64,000 bases of DNA from Allantophomopsis cytisporea (taxonomy: Eukaryota; Ascomycota; Leotiomycetes; Phacidiales; Phacidiaceae), in the NCBI GenBank assembly GCA_024752435.1, contig CP103027.1:1612001-1676000 (forward strand). Direction: 5' to 3'. A model generated the notes under the pieces. It made no database searches and had not been told where the DNA came from. It saw nothing but the letters and a program-made list of their open reading frames with translations. Each line of letters opens with the position of its first letter. Positions within the stretch are counted from its first letter, which is position 1. Below, one piece after another: positions 11,363-23,821 of the stretch. The translations under genes and the position numbers were made by a program.

Positions 11363-12973
11363 CTACTTGAAGATAAAAGTGCCGGAACCTCCTCCAGAAT
11401 TGAGCTCAATTCCAGTAAATCCCTTGGCCCTCCGAAGTCTTTCTTTGACCACTTCTTCTTCACTCTCCCATCTTCCCTTGACCTCCGTTGGGACGCTTTT
11501 TCCCCACCAGCTGTTAGATGGCTCACTTTTCTTTTGTCTCTCCTCCTTGCTCAATCGTGACACCATTTTCGACCAGTTCCCCAGACCTACCTCCAAGCAA
11601 GCGCTACAAGTTGCCTTTGCCAGCTTGTCCAACTGCGACTTACGCAATTCTTCCTCTGCTACATCAACAGCTTCTCGGGTCCAAGCCAAACCGGTGTCTC
11701 GTCCTGATTTACTAGAGGCAAAAAGAATCTCGCCGACATATGCCATAACAGCAGACTCCTCACACTTCTCTTTCGGGGTACGTGTGGGAATTTCCATACC
11801 TGATGGTGGTGGAGGCGGATATTCAGGTGCAATGACTATGCGTCTGACAATACCCCATAGGTTCTTCAGGAAGCCACTGTCATCCTCATCCAAGCCTATG
11901 AGAGTGGACCGCATTGAAGGAACATCTTCTGGTAGAGCACGGCGTGCTCGCAGAACTGAAAGGAAAACCGGTAATGCGGTGGATGTGTTGCCATTGACTG
12001 CGCGGTGAATGGCAAGGGCCGTCGTAGTACGTAAAACATTGGCTGATACAAGACCAGCGTTGGATTTAATGGCTCCAGACTTCTCAACGACATCTCGACC
12101 GTCTTGAGCTATATCCAATGCTGTCTGGTACATCTTTTCTGCTGCATCTGCATTTCCTTTGTAGTCCAACCAGTTTGCATATCCTAAGGCTGCGTCTAAT
12201 TTTTGCCTCTCGTCAAAACCCTTGGTTGAAAGTATACGATGATAGTAAAGGTCGGGTTTTTCGAAAGCTTCTTCGCAATCTTCTTCTCGAGGCGGGGAAG
12301 CAGCACCGGGCGGTACAGGTCGAGGATCAGGGTTCGATGGTCCGATGACAACGTTACTTGGGAAAGCAGTATTCCGCGTCTTGTCTCTGACCCAGCCATC
12401 TAAATGCTCAGCAGCTCTTGCGGCACCCATCAACATCTCGTGATATGCTCTCCTCCAAGGCTCCGACTTTTTGCTGATATCCAATGCAGTCTTGGAATAC
12501 TCATTCGTGTCCGGGTTTGGAAGTTCTGCGATGCCTGCTCCCTCCTTGGTCGGATCCTCCAGCTTTTGAATTAAGATACGGTAGGCATTGCCTGTGCGTG
12601 CCCAATCGATGATCTTCCCATCGGCAGGTTCTTCATTCCACCTGGCACTTCGATAATCCTTCCTTGTAACCCAACTCCATTCGTGCGGACTTGGAAATTT
12701 CCTTTCCAGGTACTCTTGCTGGACACCGAAGGCAATAACTAGAGCTAGAGCTGTGGTTGTCCAAAGAATGGTGGTGTATTTGCCTGCGAGTAGAGCTTGC
12801 TCTTTGAGGTATATTTTGCGTTCGGTAGTAAGGAAACGAACGGCGGCGGGCCTACGTGCGGGGGTGCTGAGAAAAGGAAGTTGTGGACGAGCATTGACGT
12901 TCTGAGTAAAAAGACGATTCGGAGGTCGTAGTGGGCGGAGAGTAAGTATTCTTTGCGGTATTCGGGGGCGCAT
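11363..12973 (-). CDS. Mitochondrial membrane-anchored TPR-like protein
   Basis: Single exon, 536 aa from the ATG at 12973 (MRPRIPQRIL). Further upstream the same frame runs through an (ATG)n/(ATC)n-type repeat, which is more likely leader than protein. The first ~50 residues are rich in Arg/Pro and lack acids, as expected for a mitochondrial presequence. One hydrophobic segment at ~66-84 (TTILWTTTALALVIAFGV) could anchor the protein in the inner membrane. Helical repeats follow, including a TPR-like unit (ALGYANWLDYKGNADAAEKMYQ broken around residue 270) with A/L/Y spacing, then a Pro-rich spacer. I do not recognise a named orthologue. A role in mitochondrial assembly or quality control is plausible but unproven. 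Confidence 0.7.
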   Translation of the reverse strand: MRPRIPQRILTLRPLRPPNRLFTQNVNARPQLPFLSTPARRPAAVRFLTTERKIYLKEQALLAGKYTTILWTTTALALVIAFGVQQEYLERKFPSPHEWSWVTRKDYRSARWNEEPADGKIIDWARTGNAYRILIQKLEDPTKEGAGIAELPNPDTNEYSKTALDISKKSEPWRRAYHEMLMGAARAAEHLDGWVRDKTRNTAFPSNVVIGPSNPDPRPVPPGAASPPREEDCEEAFEKPDLYYHRILSTKGFDERQKLDAALGYANWLDYKGNADAAEKMYQTALDIAQDGRDVVEKSGAIKSNAGLVSANVLRTTTALAIHRAVNGNTSTALPVFLSVLRARRALPEDVPSMRSTLIGLDEDDSGFLKNLWGIVRRIVIAPEYPPPPPSGMEIPTRTPKEKCEESAVMAYVGEILFASSKSGRDTGLAWTREAVDVAEEELRKSQLDKLAKATCSACLEVGLGNWSKMVSRLSKEERQKKSEPSNSWWGKSVPTEVKGRWESEEEVVKERLRRAKGFTGIELNSGGGSGTFIFK

Positions 12974-13860
12974 TTTGGTGCTGATGATGATGATGATGAT
13001 GATGCTACGAAGTTGGAGTGGTGCTATCTTTGTATTGAGGGTATCGCTTATCATAAGTTATGCTCAACCAAAACTTAAGCTATGGAACCAAACAACGATG
13101 TTTGTATTTGCAACCCTCAGTTTGAAGAACATTTATACTTATGTATATATGCATGTTGAAGGCTATGCTGTCGCAACTACTCTCGTTGCTGGTTGGAAGA
13201 AGGCATACCAGTAGCGGATCAGAAGCTATGCACCAATATTAAACATCCGCAAAGAGCAAAGAATAGGCCAGATCCAGTAATGATTTTAGTCCTCGACGTC
13301 TCTACTAGATATCAGCTTATGATACCTACATTCATGGAACGATCATGTATTCAGAAGGAACGAAGACGTGTGAACAATTTAGGAGTTCGGAATATCTGAA
13401 ATAGGAAAAATGCTATAGCTTTGTAAGAAGAGCGTCTTAGAAAACCAGCAACATACCCAATATTCTTTTATGACAGCAGTGATGTTTAAAGCTCCCGAAA
13501 ATGACAAGAACTTCCTGATCTTTTTGAAGGCTTTCATAGTGGTCCTTGTCATGCCATATCCGGTGATTGTTTGAACCAGAATAGCTTGGATCTGCCAAAC
13601 AACTTGGGCGCTCCGAAGAATTTGGATATGCTGAATACTTATGTTATCATCAAAAGCTTAGATCCCCTAGACAACCGAGGAGTCTGAAGTTGTTCTTTCA
13701 AGTTCAGTAGTTAACGGTTGCCCAATCATTCATTGAATAGAGAATGTTGCCGAATCACCACATGGAAAGTGCAGGCACGACCACGCCTTCCATAAAATAT
13801 CTTGTCAATGACCTGTAACTAAGTGTTATTGTCACAATTACCAAAGCCGAGCATCACACG
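12974..13860. other. Divergent intergenic region
   Basis: This is the promoter side of both the TPR gene (-) and the SGNH gene (+). A (ATG)n/(CAT)n-type trinucleotide run (~12982-13004) sits in the TPR leader. No gene is supported. Confidence 0.45.
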
Positions 13861-15074
13861 ATGGGGAATTGGCGGGGTTCTCCCAAGCGGGCAGTCAAAG
13901 TTATTGCGGCTGTTGTAGTTTTTATTTTCATTGTCCTGACAATGTCAAGTGTAATCCAGGTACAACTTCTTTGATCACCTCGATGCCGGTCTCTGACTAT
14001 TTCTAGACCCAAACATGCCAATTCACTAAGCTCTCATTCCAACCTCCAGAGTCAGATATCAACCGCAAGTCCGACAGCATTGACACCTTTAGTAACTACC
14101 GAAATCGAGCGAGGTGTCCTATCAACTCTCTCTCACTGCATACACCATTTTCGCCACTTTGTACCAGCCGATCTTCTCTTCTTACTGCCATGTCATCCGG
14201 CGGACGTATCGGGCTCGAGGCACCTTATATGCCTCGATCCTGCGATATGCGTTGGTTTACGACATCTGAAATCTGTGAGATACTTGGGCGCTTTGACAAA
14301 GTTATCATCGTGGGAGACTCGATGCTGCGCCATGTTATTGGAGCACTCAATGTACTGCTGAGGGAAGACCTGGGATACGGAGCTGTTACTGACTGGAACT
14401 TCAACAAAGAAGAGAAGTAAGAAAGGCCAGCATGAATTCTCAATGGTCTGCTGATTCAGTATAGGGAGAACTGTTTCTGCAACGGTCAATTCGATGTCAA
14501 AGATTGCTCTGTTCAGGGGATCTACAAAACATCCGATGTCCTTCACCATGATCCAAAGAGCTTCACCTGTAAGAAAAAAGTTGACGTGATCAGTATGTAT
14601 TTCTTGGATCTCTTGAATAAACAATACTGATTCCCCCAAGTCGAATCGATAGTTTCATATCCCATCCCACCGCAAGAGCTCACTTCTCTGAAGTCTCATC
14701 TTCCACCTCCTTACACCACGAAGAAATTAGCCTTCATTTTCGGCCATGGCCTATGGTCCGATCTTTCTCTCCCCAAAACCCTTCAGTGGCTAGATACTAT
14801 CCTTGCTGCCACGCCGGGGAGTTATCCTCGTCTGTTCATCACTCCTAACGCAGCCGGGAAGTCAAAGCCAGATCAGTGGTTAGTAAGTCAGGGAAACAAG
14901 GCTCTCAGGATGTTTGAGGAGAGTATGATGCATGAGGCAACAGCAAGAGGTATAGAACATTTGGGGACTTGGAACATGAGTATTCAAGGAGACGTGAGAG
15001 ATGGCGTTCATCTTGGGATCAGGGGCAATCTGATTAAAGCTATGATGATTATGAATTGGCTGAATATGCTATGA
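13861..15074 (+). CDS. Membrane-anchored SGNH/GDSL-like esterase (PC-esterase-like)
   Basis: Four exons: 13861-13959, 14007-14416, 14465-14592 and 14641-15074. All introns are GT-AG with matching phases. The product is 356 aa. A hydrophobic segment at ~15-32 (VIAAVVVFIFIVLTM) makes it a type II membrane or secreted protein. The block GDSMLRH puts the nucleophile at Ser138. A Cys-rich NCFCNGQFDVKDC segment follows, then a GHGLWSDLS block, and DGVHLG near the C-terminus supplies the Asp333/His336 pair. This order matches SGNH-fold acyl-esterases of the PC-esterase/Cas1p-like kind, which modify glycans in the secretory pathway. Substrate unknown. Confidence 0.75.
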
Positions 15075-17316
15075 GGAGAGACCAAGTGGAAGATACAGGT
15101 GGAGAGAAATATAACTCATCTGGACAGGTTGGTGGCTGTATGTGTTGCTCTTGATATTGGTGAGCCGCAGCTATCAAACTGCAGTTCGTCAATAGGTACC
15201 CTATAAAATCACAATTCAAATACCATCCTTGCAGTCAATAAAACACCAGCTCAAATGCTGGACAGAGAACGAGGACGCACTGGAAGATCCTCGTGGCTCT
15301 CTGAGTTCTTCCATTCTCGTAAAGCTCGTGTATGCTTCTGGGCGGCACACCACAACAATTAGTCGGCCAATATCTGCACTACCCGGATCACCATCAAAGT
15401 CTTCAATACGAGAAAGCTGGAAGCCAGACAAGCCTGACAGGATACCCAGCGGATGTCGTATCTTCACCACTGTCCTTATTCAAGATGCACTCAATGATGA
15501 TATAGAATGAACATCTTCCACCACGAAACAATGTCCAATGATAGGACCAGCGATAAGTTTCTTATCAACCGTATCATCTCCCTAGCATAAGGTAAGTGCT
15601 TGCATAACAGATGCAGAGGTATACAGAGTAACAGGCAGGTATTGCATATCATGAAACAATCGCAACTCCATCACCAAGTACCGACACATTAGCGACTCAG
15701 CATAGTTATTGCACAGTAACACATAGCATATCACATAAAAACGCATATTAAATTTTTTCATTTTGCGCATCTCCTTGTACTCAAGCGTGATAGCCAGCAA
15801 CAAGGAATCATACTTTTCACGATCATCGCGGTACCAAAACGCACCACTTCTGGTGCCCGCCAACACCACAGACGAAGTCAAGCGTAGTAGATGATGGGAC
15901 GAAATCACCCAAGCAATGGCGTGTAACGAGCCCAAATTGGCCGCGCACAATTTCGGGCTTCGTCGGCTGCTACCAGGATATACATTGATGTCTGTGATGG
16001 GATGGGGAGGAGATGAGGTCTTTTCTTGTGGTTGTTGTTTTGTTTGCGGCGGAAATGAAGGCCTGGGAGGGAATCATATGGGCGATTATGGGCACTCGGT
16101 TCGTGTGCGGAAAAATGAGCTCGGGCTCTCAACTTGAAACCATTTTTCTTTGGGAGGGGGCCTCCTTGACCACTTATTATTCCCGATAGGCTTACATACG
16201 ATTGAGAGACATTGTCCATGCATGGTGAGGAGATGGGTTTGCTGTGCTGTTGGATTTGTGCTGGTTGATTTATACGTAGATTTGGTCTGTCCTTGTGTAG
16301 ATATTGGGCCGGGTCGAGTGGAAAACTTGTCCTTCATTTCTCGAACTCCTTTTGGTCATCATCAGTCTGATGTCCAAAGCACCGAGTTCCATATCCAAAA
16401 GTGTTAAAGCAACCAACACCAAAGTCATGTCCTGCTCTGTTCACACAAGTATCATCGTCCCTTGGTGAAGTGTAAGCTATTACTATTCTACATGAGGAGG
16501 GTGATACTTAGAAGACGGAGTTACCTCATTCAGTACTTGCTTAGTCTCAGTCTTCCGTGTCTACCTGGTAGGGAATGTATGTAATGTATGTACCTTAATG
16601 TAGATATTCTGCTGTTTTGTCTCATCTGATCTGCTGGTCCTAACCATGGAGTTGGTGTCTATTAGCGTGTCTGAGCACCAAGTCACTACTAACGACCCTC
16701 GGACTAAGGTATGTATTTTGTCCACGAACCATAATTCGTAGCTCATTCCACATGGATTTGTTCTTCCTTTTTTTCTTCTTTCTGATGCTTCACGGTATCG
16801 AGTGGAAACGAAAAAAAAGGAAGCGTAGGAATTAGAGGGAAGAAGAATAAACATAAATATAGGAATAATCGGATAAACTAGGAGGGCCTATTGCGTAGGT
16901 GGAAGGATGTATTATGGAGCATGGAAGAATATGGAGTTTTTGTGCATTGATATAGATATGCCCCAACTTCACCAAGAACATCCTCATTCATGCATCAAGA
17001 TACGCAGCGAGTAGAGAGTACTGCGTAGAGAAGTGTCATAGAATACACTCACTTTGCGGCTTCATATCTAAATGTTAAACGTATGACCTTATGTAACACG
17101 TCATTCGGAATCCATTCATATACACATGCTACTGCTACACCGACCAGGTAAACTTTCCCAGCATATTGAGTGTAACTTTCCCCTCCTGCTGTGCTGCAAG
17201 CCTGCAAGATGTAGATAGACCATGCATCTCGTGCTATCTCGCACGACACTATCTCACGCATTCCTGAGTACCACGAATGTGCCATACTGAAATCGTAGAA
17301 GCACCCAAGATCCTTC

Positions 17317-17361
17317 TCTCGTCTTCTTCTCCTGCTTCTCCTGCTTCTCCTTCTTCTCTAT
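17317..17361. repeat. CTTCTCCTG low-complexity run
   Basis: Imperfect tandem copies of a CTTCTCCTG-type unit form a pyrimidine-only tract. It is probably simple-sequence expansion. Confidence 0.7.
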
Positions 17362-17789
17362 TTCCAGAAGGGTGCCTGGGGCCAGGAATGTGACAGCGGC
17401 GTGCACGTCTAACGTCTAGCGTATCCTCCGCAACCAAATCCTGTCTTCGGACCATCCATCCTGTTCATCCTGTTCATCCTTTCAGCCGCTTTACTGTGAG
17501 ATTGTTCGTATTGCGTGCCTCGACGGCGAAGAGCGCAGTTATACGGCACAGTTGGAGAGTGACATGGAGTACTGATGTTGCGCACGACAAAAGAGAGGCT
17601 GCGTTGTACACAGTAAGCGGAAGAGCGATGTTGATGCCCCGTAAAGTATATACAGTGGTTCGGTCCGGTGCCGTATGGTATCAAAGTATCGAGGGACCTA
17701 TAGATCTCTCCTATTAGAGGGTGACCTAGGTCGCAGAAAGAGAGACCTGAGATCGACGGAACTTGCAGACATAGTGGCAGAGTGAGAAG

Positions 17790-17820
17790 TAAGGTAAGGT
17801 GAGGTAAGGTAAGGTACGGT
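17790..17820. repeat. AAGGT pentamer microsatellite
   Basis: Six consecutive 5-mers read AAGGT with one G substitution (GAGGT) and a final ACGGT. A short pure microsatellite in non-coding DNA. Confidence 0.8.
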
Positions 17821-20405
17821 GGAAAGAATACCTAGGTACTGTACAAGATGCAAAAGTGCACCCAATTGAATGATGGTGGCTCTCCTAGAATATCACGCGT
17901 GACTCTACCGACAGGCACATTTTGTTCCTCGGCCTTAACTAGGTACCGTAGTCTGTACGTCCATCCATCAATCCACCGAGAAGCCTCAAAGTCAGCCTAC
18001 AGAAATCCATGGCTTCAATGGGTACGATTCATGTACATTTCATTCATATGTACACTCATCCATAAAGGATGTAGGGATTTGAGACGCGACAGATAGCAGT
18101 CCTTCCAAGGTAGAAAGAATAGGACGATGCAATACGGCACGACGACACGATATGAAAAGAGTGAGAGTGATTGATAGTCATGTCAAGTATGACCCCCGTT
18201 CATCACCCTGTGGTTATTTTCGGGTGTTTTGCTTTGACGACAATCCATGTCCCAATGCGAGTGCTTACAGTGCAGCATCCATGCACCGCCCAGACTAGAC
18301 GATACGATATCCATCCGTGCCCTGACTCTCCTACTCTCTGACTCTCTAACTGACCTGCTACTGACTCTGACTCTCCTTCGCCTCTCTCTTTGCCTTTGCC
18401 TCTGCCTGCCTCTGCCTCTCGCCAGAAAGAATAAAAAAAAGCACCAACCTCATAGAGGATCGATTGAGTGAAGCTATGTAAATAGTTAGTCTTTTTTGCC
18501 TTGTTGTCACCATTGGAAACACTCTGACCCGGTAATTGTCTCTTGTTCCTGACAGTGTCAGCGACTTCACTGTGCCTCTCAGTCATCTCTTCATGCTGCC
18601 TGATCACTGCTTCTCTGGGGGTAGGTCTGCCTTCTTTTCATTCATTTGTACATGGACCAAAGAGAGGAGACATCAACAAGCAGCCAGAGAAGGAACAAAA
18701 TCGAAGAGTTGAGATCGAGAGAGGGTGATAGCAGAAGAGAGAGACAAAGAATCGAAGAATCGAAGAACCTCAACCGAACCAGTTGTCAACAGACAGACCC
18801 TTGCACCTTGTTCCTGGTCTAAAGCCGACCACATCGGCGGCCACATACATACATACCCACCATACCCGTACCCTTGGCCACCATCATCCTTTCCACCTCC
18901 ACTGTGCAGCGGTGCGCAACAGTGAGACTAACTCCCCTCACCATTGCTGGGGCACTATCGCGTGTCTGCGCATTCAAGGTCTATCCTCCACAGACCGACT
19001 ATACAGGAACCATCCCATGGCCCCCGCGGAAGACTATCCGTACAGAATCAGTCTACACGGCTAATATCCAATCTCATCTTTAATCAAAATTGAGAAAAAA
19101 AGGAACAGTCGTCTATCCCACGAGGACTTGGTTGAAAGGCCCCCAATTGCGAATCATCCGAGTAGCTTGAAATCCTTCGCCAACGAGATCCACCTCGCTC
19201 ACTCCGATCGAAGAAGTACCACATGCAATCCCCAGAGCCTCTTAACCATTGCTCTTTGATATCCTCTGGGTTATTCATTGTGGTCGGCTTCGAGCGACTT
19301 TCCATTCGTTTTTCATTCTTCAAAGCCTCACGGCAACTTTTTGCTTTTTTGTCGTCTTATCGAACCTAGAGCTTGAAGCTCGATTTGCTGGATTCATCAA
19401 GAAATCCTGAAACAGACGACGAAAGGTCCATACCCGCAGCTTCGACAGCAACATATCAACCACCGTCCCACGCAACATAAACTCCAGGTCGAAACGAACA
19501 TATCAAAAGAAAGAAGGAAAAGGAACGGGATATCCTAGCAAGACTATTTCGGAGAACTCGTTGAGCTCAAACTAGCTGGAATTATCTTGTACGACTTTTG
19601 GCCTCTCGATTTTGGAGGAGGGGTCTTTTCAACGTTGCATAGACATTTTTGACAGGCTTTCGAAACACCAAATGTACGTGAACAACCTCATACTCCCGAT
19701 TGTCTCGTTTGTAAGAGGTACCAGATCTTGGAAACTTGACTGTTGATTTCATGACGGTCACTTGTGGCCATTTCAATTGACTACTCGCTTCTGTATCGGT
19801 CTTGAATTTGGCCCACTCATTCGTCATGGTCTCTTGTCAAGTCCCAAATGTCACTTCACTCCATATTCAACAAGACGACAATTTAACCAGTCGCTGGACG
19901 ACGGAACCGTGATGTCATTATTAGATGGAATAGGAAAAGCTAATCGACCACACAGTCTACGAACATACCCGGTGATCATTTTTGTTTGCTTTTGAAGTCT
20001 GTATCAACGCCTTGTCGATACTGTTCTGCGATGCGATCGATATAATCTTGTTGATTCGTCTTCACTACACTTTCTTTCTATCCAGCGGTCCAAGTGACCA
20101 GCTCCACGTTCTTTACATTCAACCCAAATATCTCAAGCTCGCTGCGCTTGCTAATCAGTTCGGTTTATATCGTTTCAACAATTTAAGTATCCCACTTCAC
20201 AGAGAGGCCATCACATGTTATTGAAGGACACCACATTCGCCACCGGATCAGTTCGTCACCCGCCTGCTGGCAGCAAGTACCCAGGAACGAGCTTTCTCTA
20301 CAGATATATGCATATGCAAACGCGATTCGAACCGAGAATTGTGTATTAGGCCACATTAGTGCATACATCAGACATTTGGACCAAACAATACAGACGGGAA
20401 AGAAG

Positions 20406-23237
20406 ATGGACTCCCCACAAGGTCATGTGCGAGGCAAGAGTAGCGGAGGTGGATCTGTAAGAAGAGCGAGAGAGAGGATGCAGGCTGGATTGCCTCCTGA
20501 GATGCCCAGTCCTCCCAGACCAGCGAAGAAATTAAGCGCATTGGAAGGTCCTCGACCAGCACCACCTCCACCATCTGGACCACGACCCATTTTGAAAAAT
20601 GCCATGCCACCACCAAGAATTATCGAGAACTCACAGCCTCCAGTAGGTATTGCCATATCTCGACCTACTCCAGCTCCACAATGGCCACTACCTGCTGGGC
20701 CCCGCGATAATCCGACAGGCAAGTTTGTTGGTGATAAAGAATATCAACCTCCTCCAGGACGCTCAATCCCTCCTCAAAGACCACCTCGACCAAGTCGTGT
20801 TCCATCTATTCTCGATGCATCGAAGCTTCAAGAGCACACGGCTGCTTTCCCTTATATACCTCAACAAAGAGCCGCAGCACAAGCTGCATCTCAACAACTG
20901 AACCCTCCCCACTTCCCCGATGAGTCTCTATCATCGCCTGTTGATCCGAATGATCTCAAATCTCCGCAATCGCGACCATCCACTATCTCATCTGTGGGGA
21001 CGATTCCCGACTTTCCAATACCGGCCATTCCTCCACCCGTGACCCCTGGTCGAAAATCTACTTTGGGACCACCTCCGAGTTCGCGCCGAGGGGCCTCATC
21101 GTACTATTCGCAAGCCTCATTTGTGTCACCAATTCCAGAAGAAAGCGATCGTAGCAGATCTCACGGTTCCTACGCATCAAGTGCGGCAATTCCATCGAGT
21201 TGGGGATCTGCCTCACCTGTGCCATTTTATGAGGGAGAGATTTCTCCTAATTTATCAGATACTTACTCTGATTTCGAAATTATTGATGAACGTCCAGAAA
21301 ATCGTTCGGAATCGAGAAGTGATGATGGTGATGAGTCTGGTCTAGTACGGAAAGCCAGCTTAGGAAAGAGAGGCAAACCTTCTCTGATTTCGACAAGAAG
21401 CTCGGAAAGAGTGGAACCACTGACTCCTGGAACCCTTGGAGTTACCGAGCCCATGCCGTCAAACAAATTGATGAAGATGGGTGTTTTTGGACAAGCAGAG
21501 ATGAAGGCAGCGATCGCAAATGCAGCTGCTCCTCAAGTTGTGATGAACGATCAAAGGCATACGAAATGGCCTTCTGTAGACGATACGAGTTCGCCAAGTT
21601 TAACACCAAGTTTGGGACGGGCAAACACCCAGTCATCGGAAACTGTACCAACACTCCATACCATGAACCCTCCAAACGATGCTCCACCAATGCCGTTAAT
21701 GCCTCCTTCTATTGGTCTCGCCCGAGCAGATAGTACAACGATTGGATCTGGGGAACTGATGCACCCAATGCAACAAAGAGATTCATCCCGATTTAGTCGG
21801 TTGTCCGCCATTCGGAGACCGCCGAGACTTAACATTGACGCAGTGAAGGAGGCAGAAGCAAGAGGTAGCTTGACCAGTTTGCCGGATTTGATCAAACGCG
21901 CTACAAGACTTGCTGCAATGATGGATAATGGTAAGAGGCCCGGAAGTCGAATGGTTGATCTAAATGATTTTCCAAGCGATATGGAGTCGGGTGACGAGAA
22001 GGGTCTCGGTGACAGTAAGTTGTGATGTCTGGGTGATAAGGATTGGTGGCTAACTCTAGCAGGCAATCATAACAGACGTCGCTCTGGTCTATCCATGCTC
22101 TCCGACATTCTTTCAGCCTTCCCTCCTCCAGGTCTCGGTACTCCTCGCAACCAAAGCCCACGAGGTCCGCGTACAAACTCCCCATGGCCGGAAGGCTTTA
22201 ACGGTTCTCCCCTGGCATACGCAGAGGAGCAGGATGGAAAGAACAAGAAGAAGAAGAAGAAGGGGAAGACATGCTGTGGAATGTCACTCTGCTGCTTTCT
22301 CTTCCTTCTCCTCATCATCCTCATCCTCATTGCTGCTGCAATTGTAATCCCCTTGGAGCTTCTCGTCTTCAACAAGCACAAATCAACAAACAAATCATCG
22401 ACTACTCCATCCGCGGCTTCAATATCTGCTTGTGAAGCAGCCCTCACATGTTCGAATGGTGGTACAAATTCCATCACATCCGGAGTATGCAGTTGCATAT
22501 GCACAAATGGTTTTACTGGGACCACCTGCGCGATTGACAGCGCTGCAGGTTGCACGAGTGCAAATTTCACAGATGCTAGCAACGTTACCATTGGCGAAGC
22601 AATTCCCCGTCTGATCTCTGCCTCCCAGACAAACTTCTCTATTCCTCTAACCTCAAACGTTATTCTTTCTCGTTTCAATTCCGACAACATGACCTGTACT
22701 ACCGAGAATGCCCTTGTCACCTTTGATGGTGAAGACGAAAGATCTGGCTCCTCTTCAGATACAGCGTCTTCCTCTGCAACATCAACCACCGCGGCCGCGA
22801 AGGCTAAAAGGTCCGATGATTTCTTTGTAACAAATTCTTTCTCTGGTGCGGCTCAAGCAACTAGCACCACTTCCGCAAGAGCTGTAGCAACCTCAAATGG
22901 AATCATCTACGAACCAAGCAGCACATCAGGTTCTGCTACATCTACTGCTTCAACTGCCAAAGCGTCGGCTAATTTTGCCGTTACTGAAGAAGTACTTGAC
23001 TTCGCGCGTGTTGCAGTCCTTTATGTCCTTGAGAAAGAGTCAGTAGATGAGGCCGTCACTGCTCAGACTCAACTGCAATCATTCTTCACAGATGGAGGCA
23101 CGAACTCCGACGCCCAAAACGTGACTATAGGGACAAGCTTCACCATCGATCTGGTCGGCCTGTCGATAGATTTGGGTAATGGAACTGTTGGTAGGACAGG
23201 CAAGACTGTCAGTAGACGTAGTAGGATTCTGAAATAA
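20406..23237 (+). CDS. Type II membrane protein with EGF-like ectodomain
   Basis: Two exons: 20406-22014 and 22063-23237 (acceptor could equally be 22059/22060, adding one residue). The product is ~927 aa. The first ~600 residues are Pro/Ser-rich and disordered, with PPPP motifs that could bind SH3 or WW domains. A Lys run (KKKKKKGK) and two CC pairs (TCCGM, LCC) precede one transmembrane helix at ~613-639, so the N-terminus is predicted cytosolic. An EGF-like cysteine pattern follows at ~660-692 (ACEAALTCSNGG, CSCICTNGFTGTTC), then a Ser/Thr/Ala-rich, probably glycosylated region and a C-terminal fold. The start is the first ATG in frame. It may be a cell-surface sensor. The Cys pairs next to the membrane could be palmitoylated (inference). 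Confidence 0.78.
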
Positions 23238-23821
23238 TTGTGGGTTCGATATATATTATCCGGGCGGTTTGAATGTGCATTTTCTTCATTAGATGCTGTG
23301 GCTTGTATAGCGTTGTTTAGCATAGCATTGCGTGTTGGATCATTGGAGATTTAGTAATGATGATGTTGATTTCAATATCGCGACTTGGTTTTGAGTGTGA
23401 AGCGATATTGCTATTATGATTCGGATGATAAATCTGGAATGACTGTGCACTGAGAACGACTCGAATTCAACAGATGGTATTTGAATTATGAGCTTTCTAC
23501 CGTCAGACAGAATAAAAGTCTAAAACTGGAAGCAATAATTCTTTCTACTTTTACGTATAAGGTGGTGACACTGAATTGACGAGGCTCTTTGGTGAGGCTG
23601 AGAGTTTGTGAAGCACGCTACGGTCGCCACCAATTGCACACGCGCATTATAGAGCTTCCGAGCTGCGTCAACATCATCGCCTGAAGCTACAGACAAACGA
23701 TCATCCAAAGGACCATATCCTTCTCTACATCCCAACGCCAATCCGTGGAAACATCAAGAATTTTAATACCTGAATTTCGCGTTGGACACTTATTTCATTC
23801 ATTTCTCACATCATTTACATC
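23238..23821. other. Intergenic, no gene seen
   Basis: 3' flank of the EGF-domain gene and promoter of RPN5. No coding feature is supported. Confidence 0.4.

Larger units (their letters stand above)
15075..20405. other. 5.3-kb region without a supportable gene
   Basis: I read both strands and found only short open frames (up to ~120 codons) that overlap on opposite strands and show no domain-like sequence. The region holds several low-complexity runs: CTT/CTC-rich near 17317-17361, an AAGGT pentamer array at 17790-17820, pyrimidine-rich near 18320-18425 and CATA repeats near 18844. The right part, roughly from 19.3 kb, is CA/TC-rich and may be a long 5' leader of the EGF-domain gene. It may also hold a non-coding transcript. 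The sequence alone does not show one. Confidence 0.5.

Noticed and set aside
12974..13054. N-terminal extension of the TPR protein
   Set aside because: It translates a simple trinucleotide repeat (a run of Ile) and has no ATG-based support better than 12973.
15216..15510. Overlapping open frames on both strands
   Set aside because: Neither has family-like sequence, and the minus frame lacks an ATG. Such pairs are expected in non-coding DNA of this composition.
18320..18425. Pyrimidine-rich tract as a telomere-like or regulatory array
   Set aside because: It is irregular CTCT/TGCC low-complexity sequence without a fixed unit.
20320..20350. tRNA-like B box (GGTTCGAATC on the minus strand)
   Set aside because: The flanking bases do not form a T-arm stem and no cloverleaf could be drawn.
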